DNA of 64,000 bases from Rhodococcus sp. KBS0724 (lineage in GTDB: Bacteria > Actinomycetota > Actinomycetes > Mycobacteriales > Mycobacteriaceae). Of this stretch, positions 11,201-25,309 are shown in pieces. Position 1 is the stretch's first letter, and each line of letters starts with the position of its first letter. The notes beneath the pieces were generated by a model. The model was given only the letters and a program-made list of their open reading frames with translations, searched no databases and was not told where the DNA came from. Location: NCBI RefSeq assembly GCF_005938745.2, contig NZ_VCBX02000001.1, positions 5,036,501 to 5,100,500 of the forward strand, written 5' to 3'. Position numbers and translations under genes: made by a program.

Positions 11201-11971
11201 TCAGGCGTCTCGACGATTCACAAGGACAACGCTGACACCGAAGATGACCAGCACGAAAGCGGCGAAGTAGATCAGGCTTCCCCACGGTCCCCAATGGAAA
11301 TCGATACTCGACTCAGTCGAACTCATGAAGTGGTTCGCATTCGCGAACGGCAGGAACGGGGTGATCTTCTCGCCCACACTGCCGAACAGACCGAAGAGGC
11401 TCTCGATGAGCAGCGGCCACAGCAGCAGCAGTGCGATCGCACCGGCCGACTGGCGAATGATCGCACCGACGGCCACGGCCAGAATCACGCTGAAGAACGA
11501 GATGATCGAAAGGCCGTAAATGGCACGCCAGTCGCTGTCACTCGACAGGGTCAGCCCGACGCTGGCGTCGGTGCCGGCAAAGGCCTTGGCCATTGCGAAG
11601 GCACCGAATGCGAGGACAAAGGTCAAGACAGCGCCGAAGACACCGATCAGACCGGCCTTTGCCATGAGAACGGAAGCCCGGTTCGGGACGGCCTGGAACG
11701 TGGTGCGAATGGTCCCGAAGCGGTACTCACTCGTGATCGCCAGAGCGGCCATGATCATCAGAACCATCATGCCGAATCCCGAGATACCGGCGGTGGCCAC
11801 TGAGACGTCGAGATCGGGGGCACCCTGAATGTCGGTCGACGTCAGAGCAGATTTGGCTACCGTACCCATGATGGCGGCAAATCCGAGCCCGAGAACAACG
11901 ATGATGACCGAGCACCACAGTGGCGATTTGGTTGTAGTGATCTTGATGCGTTCAGCACTGAGAACAGTCAT
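11201..11971 (-). CDS. ABC-2 type transporter permease
   Basis: A 256-aa integral membrane protein with about six hydrophobic segments (around residues 18-38, 62-82, 105-130, 153-175, 178-200 and 230-250). The pattern is typical of ABC-2 permeases, including the MTSEYRFGTIRTTFQAVPNR-like cytoplasmic loop (here ITSEYRFGTIRTTFQ). It overlaps the upstream ATPase gene by one base, so the two form one exporter. The exported compound is not known; families of this type export drugs, lipids or polysaccharides. Confidence 0.88.
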   Translation of the reverse strand: MTVLSAERIKITTTKSPLWCSVIIVVLGLGFAAIMGTVAKSALTSTDIQGAPDLDVSVATAGISGFGMMVLMIMAALAITSEYRFGTIRTTFQAVPNRASVLMAKAGLIGVFGAVLTFVLAFGAFAMAKAFAGTDASVGLTLSSDSDWRAIYGLSIISFFSVILAVAVGAIIRQSAGAIALLLLWPLLIESLFGLFGSVGEKITPFLPFANANHFMSSTESSIDFHWGPWGSLIYFAAFVLVIFGVSVVLVNRRDA

Positions 11972-12945
11972 TACAGTGCACCTCCCATGGCATTCTGATG
12001 AGCATTCGGTTGGGCGACAGCAGGACCGGTGACCCCGGTCGCGTGGTACTGGACATCGTCGCCGGTGAGCTTCATGAAGGCGTCCTCGAGCGAACCACGC
12101 TGAGAAGCCAACTCGTGCAACACAATTCCGTGCGACCCTGCCAAGTCACCCACAACTTCGGTGGTGGAATCGACAACCACCAACGCCGGGACAACTCCCG
12201 AGCCGTCTTCACGAACCGTCAGCCCCTGTGAAATCAGTGTGCTCCGAAGAGCATCGAGCTGAGGACTACGCACCCGAACCGTCGACTCCGACGAGCGATC
12301 GACGAACTCGGCGACAGTCGAATCCGAGATCAGTCGGCCTCGGCCGATGACAACCAACTGCTCCGCGGTGAGCGCCATCTCGGAGAGAAGGTGGCTCGAC
12401 ACGAGAACCGTGCGGCCCTCGGCGGCCAATCGCTGCATGAACTTACGAATCCAGACGATGCCCTCCGGATCGAGACCGTTGACCGGCTCGTCGAACAGGA
12501 GCACCTTCGGGTCGCCCAGGAGCGCACCGGCCAGGCCGAGTCGCTGCGACATACCGAGCGAGAATCCGCCGGCCTTCTTGCCGGCAACCTCGGACAGTCC
12601 CACCAGGCCGAGAACCTCGTCCACCCGAGACTTCGGAATCCCGTTCGATGCAGCCATCCACTGCAGATGCGCCCGGGCGCTGCGGTTCGGATGAACCCAC
12701 TTCGCGTCCAGCAGCGCACCGACGGTACGCAGCGGTTCCTTCAGCTCGCGGTACGACTTGCCTTCGATCAGCGCCTCACCGGACGTCGGGCGATCCAGCC
12801 CCAGGATCATCCGCATCGTCGTCGACTTGCCGGCGCCGTTGGGTCCGAGGAACCCCGTGACGATGCCGGGACGGACGGTGAACGTCAGATCGTCCACAGC
12901 TTTGGTCGGTCCGTAAACCTTGGTCAGTCCCCTCAGTTCAATCAT
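11971..12945 (-). CDS. ABC transporter ATP-binding protein (ABC-2 exporter)
   Basis: A 324-aa ATPase. Walker A is GPNGAGKST (about residue 34), the signature is the slightly unusual FSLGMSQRLGLA, Walker B is VLLFDEPVNGLDPEG and the H-loop is VSSHLLSEM. This is the DrrA/NatA class that pairs with ABC-2 permeases. The C-terminal 100 residues form the usual regulatory extension. It partners the permease gene immediately downstream. The nearest upstream gene, thiG, is 107 bp away beyond a hairpin. Confidence 0.92.
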   Translation of the reverse strand: MIELRGLTKVYGPTKAVDDLTFTVRPGIVTGFLGPNGAGKSTTMRMILGLDRPTSGEALIEGKSYRELKEPLRTVGALLDAKWVHPNRSARAHLQWMAASNGIPKSRVDEVLGLVGLSEVAGKKAGGFSLGMSQRLGLAGALLGDPKVLLFDEPVNGLDPEGIVWIRKFMQRLAAEGRTVLVSSHLLSEMALTAEQLVVIGRGRLISDSTVAEFVDRSSESTVRVRSPQLDALRSTLISQGLTVREDGSGVVPALVVVDSTTEVVGDLAGSHGIVLHELASQRGSLEDAFMKLTGDDVQYHATGVTGPAVAQPNAHQNAMGGAL

Positions 12946-13003
12946 GAGGAGAACTTTGCCTGATCCGACCCCGCCCGCACATCAGCCGCAGGTCTAGTTC
13001 GAC

Positions 13004-13039
13004 GTGGTACCCAGGTAGGACAACGACCCCGGGTACCAC
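13004..13039 (-). terminator. Candidate stem-loop after thiG
   Basis: Arms 13004-13012 and 13031-13039 are perfect 9-bp reverse complements with an 18-nt loop. It sits 14 bp after the thiG stop, on the way to the ABC operon on the same strand. It may end the thiOSG transcript. The long loop makes this less certain than the other hairpins here. Confidence 0.4.
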
Positions 13040-13052
13040 CCCGAGGGAACCC

Positions 13053-14009
<957 letters not shown>

Positions 14010-14013
<4 letters not shown>

Positions 14014-15089
14014 GAATTTTCCTTCACTGCTGCGAACCGCTCGGGTTCGGTTCCTTTGACCTCGACCAATGATGTGCCGTTCAACAACGCGAGTGTTGCG
14101 TCTGCCGTGACCGGAGTCAGGAGCACGCCGTTGCGGCCGTGCCCGGTGGAGATGACAACTCGCTCCGAGACCCGCCCGATCAGCGGCAGGTTGTCCGGCG
14201 TCATCGGACGCAAACCGGCCGCGCACTCGTAGAGTTCGTATTCACCGATCGCCGGCATCAGGGCTTCGGCGTCGTTGATCAGATCTCGCACACCGGCCAT
14301 GGTGACCTGCGTGTCCTCGCCGGATTCGTATTGTGTTGCACCGACCACGATTCCGTCGCCGCGCGGCACGAGGTACGCGGGTCGGCCGTGGACGCTACCT
14401 CGGATGGTTCGACTGGGCGCGGGCGTCACTCCCGGCCGGCTGCGCAAACGCAGGATCTCACCTTTGACCGGCCGCACGGGTAGTCCCGGCCACAGCTTCG
14501 GTGAGGCGATTCCTGCGCTCAGCACGATCTGGTCGGTGTCGAGTTCTGCGAGATCGTGCACGGCGCGGTTGATCAATTCGACGCCCGACGCCATGCAAGC
14601 CGCCTGCAGCGCGGCCAACAACACACGATTGTCGACGGCGGATTCACCGACGGCCATGAGGCCCGAGCGAATTCCGCGGCCGAGCATCGGTTCGAGTTCA
14701 CGGATCTGCGCTCGGCCGAGGATCTCCAATTCGTGTCCCTGCGCGCTGACCCACTCTGCGATAGTCGCCAGGTCTTGGGCGTCGGCGCTGTCGAGAGCGA
14801 CGGTGAGTGAACTGTCGGTGGTGAACACCGACGGTCCGAATTTCTGGAGATCGGCGCCGAACTCCGGCCACCGCGCCAACGAGGCCGCGCCGACAGTCAA
14901 CGCTGTTTCCTCGCCCGGCCATCCTTCGGACAACGGGGCAAGCATTCCACCAGCGACCCAGGAGGCGCCGGTTCCGATCGCCGGGTCGTACAGCTGTACT
15001 GCCCATCCGTCGCGCGCTGCGTACCAGGCAATGGACAGTCCGATGACTCCCCCGCCGATCACCGCAACCGAGCGTGCGTGCGTGCTCAT
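14010..15089 (-). CDS. thiO: Glycine oxidase ThiO
   Basis: FAD-dependent oxidase (359 aa) of the DAO fold that makes dehydroglycine for thiazole formation. The dinucleotide-binding motif VAVIGGGVIGLSIAWYAA is at the N-terminus, followed by GASWVAGGMLAPLSE, and the C-terminal ISTGHGRNGVLLTPVTA closes the FAD site. The ATG at 15089 is 16 nt after the end of a TPP riboswitch on the same strand, so the whole thiOSG unit should be repressed by thiamine pyrophosphate. Equivalent to Rv0415. Confidence 0.95.
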
Positions 15090-15104
15090 GACAATTCCAC
15101 CTTT

Positions 15105-15230
15105 TCTTCCTGCGCCGGCATGATCCGGGTCAGGTCTGACGGTCGGGATCTTGTCGCGATCCCCTCTCAGCCCCACGAACTTTGCCTTCGCGACAAATGC
15201 GACGGCGCAGTTTCGGGACTCCCGTGTCGA
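15105..15230 (-). promoter_or_regulatory. TPP riboswitch upstream of thiO
   Basis: Read on the minus strand, the thi-box elements are GGGGCTGAGAGGGG (around 15161-15174), GTCAGACCTGACCCGGATCATGCCGG split around 15115-15140, and the closing GCGCAGGAAG. An extended P3 arm with an internal hairpin reaches to about 15230, where the 5' strand ACACGGGAGTCCC lies. It is only about 32 bp from the divergent thiE start, so thiE itself is outside its control. Confidence 0.92.
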
Positions 15231-15261
15231 ACCTTGCTTCCTAGAGGCTACCGTTTGCTTC

Positions 15262-15954
15262 GTGCACCCCACACATCCCAGTAACCTCTTCGACCGGCGC
15301 GAGCGCCTGGCAGCAGCACGGCTGTACCTGTGCACCGACGCACGTCGCGACAAAGGCGACCTCGCACAGTTCGCGGAGGCCGCGTTGTCGGGTGGTGTCG
15401 ACATCATTCAACTCCGGGACAAGGGTTCCGCGGGTGAGCGCGAATTCGGGCCGCTCGAAGCCAAGGACGAACTGATCGCGCTCGGGGTTCTCTCGGCCGC
15501 CGCGAGACGTCACGGCGCACTCCTTGCCGTGAACGACCGCGCTGACCTGGCAATGGCGTCGGGCGCCGACGTGTTGCATCTGGGCCAGAACGACATCCCC
15601 GTCCCCTACGCGCGGACAGTTGTCGGCGACGACGTCGTCATCGGCCGTTCCACGAGTTCACGCGCTCAGGCCAGCCTGGCTGCGATCGAAGAGGGCGTCG
15701 ACTACTTCTGTACCGGACCGGTCTGGGCAACACCGACCAAGCCGAACCGCAGTGCTGCCGGCCTGGATCTGGTGCGCTCCACTGCTGATGCAACGCCGAC
15801 GCGTCCCTGGTTCGCGATCGGCGGTATCGACGAGGCTCGGGTTCCGGAAGTCCTGGCAGCGGGAGCTACCCGGATCGTCGTTGTTCGAGCCATCACCGAG
15901 GCAGCTGATCCACAGGCTGCCGCTCGTCGACTGGCCGACCTACTCGCGACCTAG
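15262..15954 (+). CDS. thiE: Thiamine-phosphate synthase
   Basis: Couples HMP-PP with thiazole phosphate to thiamine phosphate; 230-aa TIM barrel. Motifs: DIIQLRDKG near residue 50, [28 protein letters not shown] and [15 protein letters not shown], and the glycine-rich WFAIGGI. The GTG at 15262 is chosen because homology begins soon after; the frame open upstream overlaps the opposite-strand riboswitch. The gene is divergent from thiOSG, matching Rv0414c. I see no TPP element on its own strand. Confidence 0.95.
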   Translation: MHPTHPSNLFDRRERLAAARLYLCTDARRDKGDLAQFAEAALSGGVDIIQLRDKGSAGEREFGPLEAKDELIALGVLSAAARRHGALLAVNDRADLAMASGADVLHLGQNDIPVPYARTVVGDDVVIGRSTSSRAQASLAAIEEGVDYFCTGPVWATPTKPNRSAAGLDLVRSTADATPTRPWFAIGGIDEARVPEVLAAGATRIVVVRAITEAADPQAAARRLADLLAT

Positions 15955-15993
15955 TTACCTCTCAGCTCAGCCTTTGGTCCCGCACCGCTTGCA

Positions 15994-16009
15994 CTGTGAT
16001 TGTTCACAG
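15994..16009. promoter_or_regulatory. CTGTGA/TCACAG palindrome upstream of small peptide gene
   Basis: CTGTGATTGTTCACAG: six-base arms CTGTGA and TCACAG with a 4-nt spacer. It resembles half-sites of CRP/GlxR-type regulators, but their usual spacer is 6 nt, so the assignment is uncertain. Confidence 0.35.
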
Positions 16010-16078
16010 CCCAGCCTGTGCGGACCGACAAGAAATAGGCTGCGCATTTGTCCGATCAACGTCCAAAAAGATGCCGAA

Positions 16079-16096
16079 CTGTGATTTTCACCACAG
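16079..16096. promoter_or_regulatory. CRP/GlxR-like palindrome upstream of small peptide gene
   Basis: CTGTGATTTTCACCACAG has five-base arms CTGTG/CACAG. Within it TGTGA-N6-CCACA differs from the TGTGA-N6-TCACA consensus at one base. It lies about 78 bp upstream of the 43-aa peptide gene. Confidence 0.4.
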
Positions 16097-16173
16097 AATT
16101 GTCCGTTGGATCCCGACCAATCAGTCTTCTGATATAGCTTATCCCCAGTTAACAATTCGACGTAGGAGTTTTC

Positions 16174-16305
16174 ATGGGATCGTTCGACACCGCCTCGCTG
16201 AGCACCGAATCGCTCGAGGATCTGAACCTCGGCAAGATCAGCGAACTGCTCAAGCTCGGCATCACCGCCGTTTCCTTCATCACCGCGCTGAACTCGCTCA
16301 GCTGA
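16174..16305 (+). CDS. Small amphipathic peptide, 43 aa
   Basis: A 43-codon gene not overlapped by any other gene. TAGGAG lies 5 nt before the ATG, and a perfect 15-bp terminator hairpin follows 35 nt after the stop. The peptide has an acidic, Ser/Leu-rich first half (Glu and Asp at about residues 5-19) and a hydrophobic second half around LLKLGITAVSFITALNSL. There is no Cys and no cleavable signal peptide. The layout (own ribosome site, own terminator, regulatory palindromes upstream) supports a real, probably well expressed gene. It resembles in size and character the small helical porin peptides PorA/PorH of Corynebacterium, but I see no clear sequence match. A second such gene is at 58509-58634. 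Confidence 0.72.
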   Translation: MGSFDTASLSTESLEDLNLGKISELLKLGITAVSFITALNSLS

Positions 16306-16340
16306 GCGCCGTTTCGGCCCCTTGCGCCGAAACACCAGCC

Positions 16341-16379
16341 AAAAGGGTCGGACTCACATGAAGCGAGTCCGACCCTTTT
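16341..16379 (+). terminator. 15-bp perfect hairpin terminator after the 43-aa peptide gene
   Basis: Arms 16341-16355 (AAAAGGGTCGGACTC) and 16365-16379 are perfect reverse complements with a 9-nt loop. The right arm ends in TTTT. Because the left arm begins AAAA, it can also serve the minus-strand NUDIX gene, which ends at 16406. Confidence 0.9.
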
Positions 16380-16405
16380 GTGTGCTGTCTTATGCCTGAG
16401 CTGTC

Positions 16406-17011
16406 TTATGCCTGAGCACGTGAACTTTCCGATCTGTCCTGGGTAGACCCCGACTGCACGGAATCCGCGTCCCCAGGAGTCCAACCGAAACCGCCGCCGG
16501 GCAAAACGACCGTCCGGGCTCCGCCGCCGTCGTTTTCCGCGTCGCTCGTAACAACGGACGTTCGCAAACTCGGCCAGGCCGAATGAAATCCCGGATGTAG
16601 CGGCAAGCTCTCGACGTCGTCCTCACGAACCCATCGCAGTTCGGTGCTCTCACCATTCGCGACTGTCTCCAGTGGACTCTCGACGTCGGCAACGACCGTC
16701 GTATACGTCCATCCACTGTCAGCGCGCATGGTGACCACGTCACCCCGCACGCGTACGGCCGACGAGTCGATTCCGGCTTCTTCGTGCGCTTCCCGGACGG
16801 CTGCATGCGTCGTACTTTCGTGCGAATCACGCGCTCCGCCCGGCAAAGCCCACGTTCCGCCCTGATGGCTCCACGCCGCGCGATGCTGAAGCAGCACCAT
16901 CGGAGTTCCGTCTATGTCAGGGGCACGCAACAACAATCCGGCGGCGCCATGACGCCCCCAATGCCGAGTTCCGTCCGATCCGACCGACCAACCGTCACCG
17001 TCACCACGCAT
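16406..17011 (-). CDS. NUDIX hydrolase (MutT3-like)
   Basis: A 201-aa NUDIX-fold pyrophosphohydrolase. The NUDIX box GX5EX7REUXEEXGU is complete as GGARDSHESTTHAAVREAHEEAGID (residues about 58-82), preceded by WALPGG. Position matches Rv0413 mutT3, which hydrolyses oxidised nucleotides, so nucleotide-pool sanitation is the likely role. The C-terminal 45 residues are Gly/Ser/Asp-rich and look disordered. It is divergent from glnX. Confidence 0.85.
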   Translation of the reverse strand: MRGDGDGWSVGSDGTRHWGRHGAAGLLLRAPDIDGTPMVLLQHRAAWSHQGGTWALPGGARDSHESTTHAAVREAHEEAGIDSSAVRVRGDVVTMRADSGWTYTTVVADVESPLETVANGESTELRWVREDDVESLPLHPGFHSAWPSLRTSVVTSDAENDGGGARTVVLPGGGFGWTPGDADSVQSGSTQDRSESSRAQA

Positions 17012-17175
17012 CGACTACCTCGCCCTGCCTTTGAAGGCCCACTGCCTATTCGCCACTATCCTGACCCACACTAACCCGTTCAATCTGCCCTCGGTGCGGA
17101 CCATACTTATATGCTCGCGAAGAGGCCGCAATCCAGCGATCCGCCGGCTCGAGTGCAGAGAGGGAGAGATGTTCG

Positions 17176-18536
17176 ATGGTCAGCCGTGTGACACCTTCCC
17201 TCGAGCCTCGCACCGCTCCCGAGACGCTTCGCGACAACCCGGTGGATACAGCCGCTGCGAGGCCGCTGATCGAGAGCGAACTTCGCGGTTTCATGACGTC
17301 GACGCCCGGGCGGCTCACCGCTATCGGGATCGTCCTGATCCTTCTCACGGTGGCAGCGGGATTCCTGGCCGCCGCGACCATCGAGAATCGCCAAGCGCGT
17401 CTGGGCAGCGTTCTGACGGAAACCGAACCTCTCGCCAACTCCGCTCAAAATCTCTACAGCGCTCTGTCGGTAGCCGACGCGGCCGCAGCCACCGCGTTCA
17501 TCTGGGGTGGGCTGGAGCCGCCGGCGGTGCGTGACCGCTACACCCAATCGATCGGCGAGGCGTCGGCGGAAATAGTGAACGCGTCCGCCGGGCTCGACAC
17601 TCTGGACATGGCGGGCCAAGCCGCCCTCACCTCCATCTCGACCGACCTCACTGTGTACACCGGACTCGTCGAGACTGCGCGCGCCAACAATCGCGTCGGA
17701 AACCCCGTCGGCGCCGCGTATCTCGGTGAGGCGTCGAATCTGATGCAGACATCGCTGCTGCCCACCGCTCAGCACCTGCATTCGGCACAGGAAGCGCAAG
17801 TCACCCAGGTGCAGAATGATTTCGTCCGCCCACCGTGGTGGCCGATCATCGCGTTTGCACTGGCACTGTCCATGCTGATCGCGGTTCAGATCCGCATCGC
17901 GCAACACAGCCGTCGACGCTTCAACCTCGGGTTGATCCTCGCCTCGATATCTGTTGCCGCGGCGCTGATCTGGCTGTTGACAGTCGGGGTGATCTCGGCG
18001 ATGTCCACCACCCGCGCACTCGACGCGGGAGCAGGCCCACTGCACGAGTTGACCGAGGCCCGCATCATGGCCCAGCAAGCGCGAACCGTGGAGACCCTGA
18101 GTTTGGCCCAGCGCGATTCCGATGGAGACGACAGCACCATCTTCGTCAACAAGGTGAACAACGTCGACGACATTCTCCGTCAGTTGCAGAGTGATCAACG
18201 CGCTGGAATCGATGCCGCCGTGCTCTCGCAGGCAATCGACGCCCGCGATCAATGGGTGGCTGCGCACGGCCGGATGACCGATCGACTCGGTGTCGGAGAT
18301 TTCATGGGAGCCGCGAATATCGCCGTCGGATCGGGTACGGAGGATTCGGCGGCCGAGTACGGTGCGCTCGACGAATCCCTGTGGCAAGCGATAGTTGATT
18401 CCCGCGAGAATCTTCGCGCCGACATCTCTCATGCCTCGCGGGTGTTGTCGGCGTCGGCCCCCGGAGTGACGATGCTGGCTGTGCTTGCCGTTGTCGGGAT
18501 CGCCGTCGGATTCTGGCCACGGTTGCGGGAGTACCA

Positions 18537-18540
<4 letters not shown>
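17176..18540 (+). CDS. glnX: GlnX-type membrane signalling protein
   Basis: A 454-aa membrane protein with four hydrophobic segments (about residues 47-69, 216-236, 252-277 and 432-450). Two extracytoplasmic loops of roughly 150 residues separate them, with helical content like chemoreceptor sensor domains. It corresponds to Rv0412c, described as GlnX, which relays amino-acid binding by GlnH to PknG. The ATG at 17176 follows AGGGAGAG at a good distance. The stop overlaps the glnH start by 4 bp (GTGA), and pknG follows, so the three genes form one operon. Confidence 0.9.
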
Positions 18541-21855
<3,315 letters not shown>

Positions 21856-21882
21856 AAGGCACCAGCGAATTTCCAGGTGGCA

Positions 21883-23082
21883 CTAGCGCGCCGTCACGAA
21901 CTCCTGGGCCGCTCGCGCGATGGCCAACTCCTCGTTGGTCGGAACAACCAGCACGGTCACCTCAGATTCCGCGCTGGAGATCCGACGCTCGTCGCGACTC
22001 TTCGCCTCGTTGAGTGCGGCGTCGACCTCGATGCCCAGGCGCCCGAGGCCGGCGAGGCTGTCGCGCCGGACGTCGATGTTGTTCTCACCCACTCCACCGG
22101 TGAAGGTGATGACGTCAACGCCGCCCAGTTGAACGATGAAGGCGCCGATGTACTTTCGCAGCATGTGAATGTAGACGTCGTACGCGAGTTTCGCGTGCTC
22201 GTCTCCGGCGGCGATCAGCTCGAGCAGCGCCCGGAAGTCGTTGACACCCGAGAGGCCCTTCAGTCCGGAGCGGCGGTTGAGAAGGTCGTCGATCTCGTCG
22301 ACCTTCATGCCCGAGTTCCGGTTGAGGTGCAAGATGATGCCGGGGTCGATGTCTCCGCTGCGAGTTCCCATGACCAGGCCCTCTAGCGGGGTGAGACCCA
22401 TCGTGGTGTCGATTGCCTTGCCACCCTTGATCGCCGACGCCGACGCGCCATTGCCCAGGTGCAGGACAATCTGATTCAGCTCCGCCGGATCCTTGCCGAG
22501 GAACTCCGCGACCCGGCCGGATACGTATTCGTGGGACGTGCCGTGGAATCCGTATCGCCGAATCTGGTTGGCTTCGGCAACGTCCCGGTCGATTGCGTAC
22601 GTCGACGCGGCCGCGGGAAGAGTGTGGAAGAACGCGGTGTCGAACACGGCGACGTGCGGCACGTCGGGTAATTCTTCACGCGCCACCTCGATGCCGATCG
22701 CGTTTGCCGGATTGTGCAGTGGCGCAAGAGTCGAGAGATCGGCGATGGCCTTGACAACGGAATCGTCGATCAGCGTCGGCGCGTAGAAGACGTTCCCGCC
22801 GTGCACGACCCGGTGCCCGACAGCGATGACGCCGGCCTCGCTCAGCGGCCGCCCCACTTCGGCGACAATCTCGAGAACCATCTTCAGTCCGGCGCGATGG
22901 TCGGGAATGAACAGGTTGCGGTTCTCGGTTCCGGTGCGGTGGTTGTAGACGATATGACCGTCCGATTCACCGATGCGCTCGATGAGTCCGTGTGCCACCA
23001 ACTCCGCCGTATCGGGGTGTACGAGTTGAAATTTGATGGACGAGGAACCGGAATTGATGACCAGTACGGTGCCGTCGCTCAT
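21883..23082 (-). CDS. ackA: Acetate kinase
   Basis: Interconverts acetyl phosphate plus ADP and acetate plus ATP; 399 aa, the normal length. ASKHA-fold motifs are visible: [16 protein letters not shown] at the N-terminus, [10 protein letters not shown] near residue 80, [12 protein letters not shown] near residue 160 and FTGGVGENN. Its ATG overlaps the pta stop by 4 bp, so pta-ackA is one transcript making the acetate overflow/assimilation pathway. Equivalent to Rv0409. Confidence 0.97.
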   Translation of the reverse strand: MSDGTVLVINSGSSSIKFQLVHPDTAELVAHGLIERIGESDGHIVYNHRTGTENRNLFIPDHRAGLKMVLEIVAEVGRPLSEAGVIAVGHRVVHGGNVFYAPTLIDDSVVKAIADLSTLAPLHNPANAIGIEVAREELPDVPHVAVFDTAFFHTLPAAASTYAIDRDVAEANQIRRYGFHGTSHEYVSGRVAEFLGKDPAELNQIVLHLGNGASASAIKGGKAIDTTMGLTPLEGLVMGTRSGDIDPGIILHLNRNSGMKVDEIDDLLNRRSGLKGLSGVNDFRALLELIAAGDEHAKLAYDVYIHMLRKYIGAFIVQLGGVDVITFTGGVGENNIDVRRDSLAGLGRLGIEVDAALNEAKSRDERRISSAESEVTVLVVPTNEELAIARAAQEFVTAR

Positions 23083-25163
23083 GCTTGCGCTCCCTGCGCC
23101 TGAATGGCCGTGATAGCCACTGTGTTGACAATGTCCTGAACCAGCGCGCCGCGCGAGAGATCGTTGACGGGTTTGTTCAACCCCTGCAGAACAGGGCCGA
23201 CGGCAATCGCCCCGGCACTGCGTTGCACTGCCTTGTATGTGTTGTTGCCCGTGTTGAGGTCGGGGAACACGAATACGGTGGCCTTACCTGCGACCAGGGA
23301 ATCCGGCAATTTCTTGTCGGCCACGCTCTGCTCGACAGCGGCGTCATACTGAATGGGACCTTCCACCAACAAGTCCGGGCGTCGCTCGCGCACCAGAGCG
23401 GTTGCGGCCCGCACCTTGTCGACGTCGGCGCCGGAGCCCGAATCCCCGGTGGAGTACGAGAGCATCGCAATACGCGGATCGATACCGAACTGGCTCGCAG
23501 TCTGCGCGGACGAGATAGCGATGTCCGCCAACTGCTGTGCGCTGGGGTCCGGGACCACGGCGCAATCGCCGTACGCCAGCACCCGATCGGCCAGACACAT
23601 CAGGAAAATGCTCGATACCGTCGACACACCCGGCGCCGTCTTGATGATCTCGAACGACGGCCGGATCGTGTGCGCGGTGGTGTGCGCGGCACCGGAGACC
23701 ATACCGTCGGCAATTCCCAAGTGCACCATCATGGTTCCGAAGTACGAGATGTCCGCGATCACCTCGCGGGCCCGTTCGACCGTCATGCCCTTGTGGGCTC
23801 GAATCGCGGTGTACTCCTGCGCAAATCGTTCCGTGTACTCGGATTGCGCCGGAGCCAGGATGCGTGCTGCGCTGAGGTCGACGCCTAGTTCACCAGCCCG
23901 TCGGCGCACGCTCGCCTCGTCGCCGAGAATGGTGAGATCGGCAATCTGCCGCTGCAGAACTCGACCGGCGGCCCGCAGAATACGGTCGTCGCCACCTTCC
24001 GGCAGGACGATGTGCTTGCGGTCTTCGCGGGCGCGGTCGATCAGCTTGTACTCGAACATCTGCGGCGTCATGACCGACGGAATGGGTAGGGCCATCCGGC
24101 CCAACAGAGTTTCGGCGTCGACATGACGTTCCATCAGACTCAACGCGGTGTCGACCTTGCGCTGCGATCCGACGGCGACGCGGCCGCGCGTTTGCGCTGC
24201 GGCACTGGCGGTGTCGAACGTTCCGAGTGTTGTCGTCAGGATGGGCAGTCGCTGTTTGAGCCCGGCCATCAGGGCGGCGATCGCCGGATGCGGCGTAATT
24301 CCACCGTTCATGATGATGCCGGCCAAAGACGGAAACCCTTCTGCTTCATGTGCATTCATCAATGCCAGCAGAACGTCGGAGCGATCACCGGGGGCGATCA
24401 CCACCATTCCCTCGGTGAGCCGCTCGAGAATATGTTCGGCGGTCATCCCGCCCACCATCACCTTCAGTGCTTCGCGGTGCAGCAATTCGGAATCACCCGA
24501 ATAGAATTCGCCATTGGTGGCCTCCATCAACTCGGCCATCGTGGGCGAGATGAGGAGCGGAATCTCCGGCAGGCTCCACGTGGGAACACCCAGTCCGGAC
24601 AACGCGGCGTTCACGTCGTCGAGTGTGGCGGGGTCACAGCGATTGGCAACCACGGCCAGCAGATGTGCGTGGTTCGAGGACAATTCGGATGCACACAGTT
24701 GGGCCAGCTGAACTATCTCCGCAGTGGTGCGGCGAGCGCCCCGCAGTGCCAACAACACCGGGGAACCCAGATTTGCGGCGATGCGGGCGTTGAAACCCAA
24801 CTCGCTGGGACTCGCGATATCCGTGTAGTCGCTGCCGATGATCACGACGGCATCGCTGCGCTCGGCCACCTCGTGGTACTTCGCGACGATGTCCGCGAGC
24901 GCCGCCTCCGGGTCTTCGTGCACCTGCTCGTACGTGACGCCGAGAGCGTCCTCGTACGACAATTCCGCGGTGGTGTGCTCTAACAGCAATTCGAGGATGT
25001 AGTCGGTCTCCGCAGTCGACCGGGCGATGGGGCGGAAGACGCCGACGCGAGCGACCGTCGCGCACAACATCTGCATCACGCCCAATGCAATGGTGGACTT
25101 TCCGGTATCACCTTCGGGAGAAGCGATGTAGACACTCGACACGGGTGCAGGCGCGCTGGACAT
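23079..25163 (-). CDS. pta: Phosphate acetyltransferase (long form)
   Basis: A 694-aa Pta of the three-domain type. The N-terminal P-loop-like domain ([14 protein letters not shown]) and a central DRTGG domain (about 220-330) precede the catalytic domain, which begins near [21 protein letters not shown] and contains [12 protein letters not shown]. It transfers acetyl between CoA and phosphate. I prefer the ATG at 25163 over one 27 nt upstream because conserved sequence begins just after it. A terminator of the upstream fgd gene precedes it, so it has its own promoter. Equivalent to Rv0408. Confidence 0.95.
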   Translation of the reverse strand: MSSAPAPVSSVYIASPEGDTGKSTIALGVMQMLCATVARVGVFRPIARSTAETDYILELLLEHTTAELSYEDALGVTYEQVHEDPEAALADIVAKYHEVAERSDAVVIIGSDYTDIASPSELGFNARIAANLGSPVLLALRGARRTTAEIVQLAQLCASELSSNHAHLLAVVANRCDPATLDDVNAALSGLGVPTWSLPEIPLLISPTMAELMEATNGEFYSGDSELLHREALKVMVGGMTAEHILERLTEGMVVIAPGDRSDVLLALMNAHEAEGFPSLAGIIMNGGITPHPAIAALMAGLKQRLPILTTTLGTFDTASAAAQTRGRVAVGSQRKVDTALSLMERHVDAETLLGRMALPIPSVMTPQMFEYKLIDRAREDRKHIVLPEGGDDRILRAAGRVLQRQIADLTILGDEASVRRRAGELGVDLSAARILAPAQSEYTERFAQEYTAIRAHKGMTVERAREVIADISYFGTMMVHLGIADGMVSGAAHTTAHTIRPSFEIIKTAPGVSTVSSIFLMCLADRVLAYGDCAVVPDPSAQQLADIAISSAQTASQFGIDPRIAMLSYSTGDSGSGADVDKVRAATALVRERRPDLLVEGPIQYDAAVEQSVADKKLPDSLVAGKATVFVFPDLNTGNNTYKAVQRSAGAIAVGPVLQGLNKPVNDLSRGALVQDIVNTVAITAIQAQGAQA

Positions 25164-25257
25164 GCCCCACAGCCTAGTGTGGCCGTCCACGCAGCTTGCC
25201 CGAACGAGTGGTGACCATCACCGAGAATCAGGTCACCGGTGGCGCTGAGACAGACGA

Positions 25258-25292
25258 ACGGTGCCTGCCACGCGGCGAGTGGCAGGCACCGT
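25258..25292 (-). terminator. 14-bp perfect hairpin terminator of fgd
   Basis: Arms 25258-25271 and 25279-25292 are perfect reverse complements (ACGGTGCCTGCCAC and partner) with a 7-nt loop. It lies 18 bp beyond the fgd stop on the minus strand and insulates pta from fgd. Confidence 0.85.
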
Positions 25293-25309
25293 AAGGATGT
25301 TGTTGTCCG

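Noticed and set aside
16099..16138. Sigma-A promoter for the 43-aa peptide gene (TTGTCC/TATAGC)
   Set aside because: The spacing is far from 17 bp for every pair of boxes I tried, so no promoter is called there.
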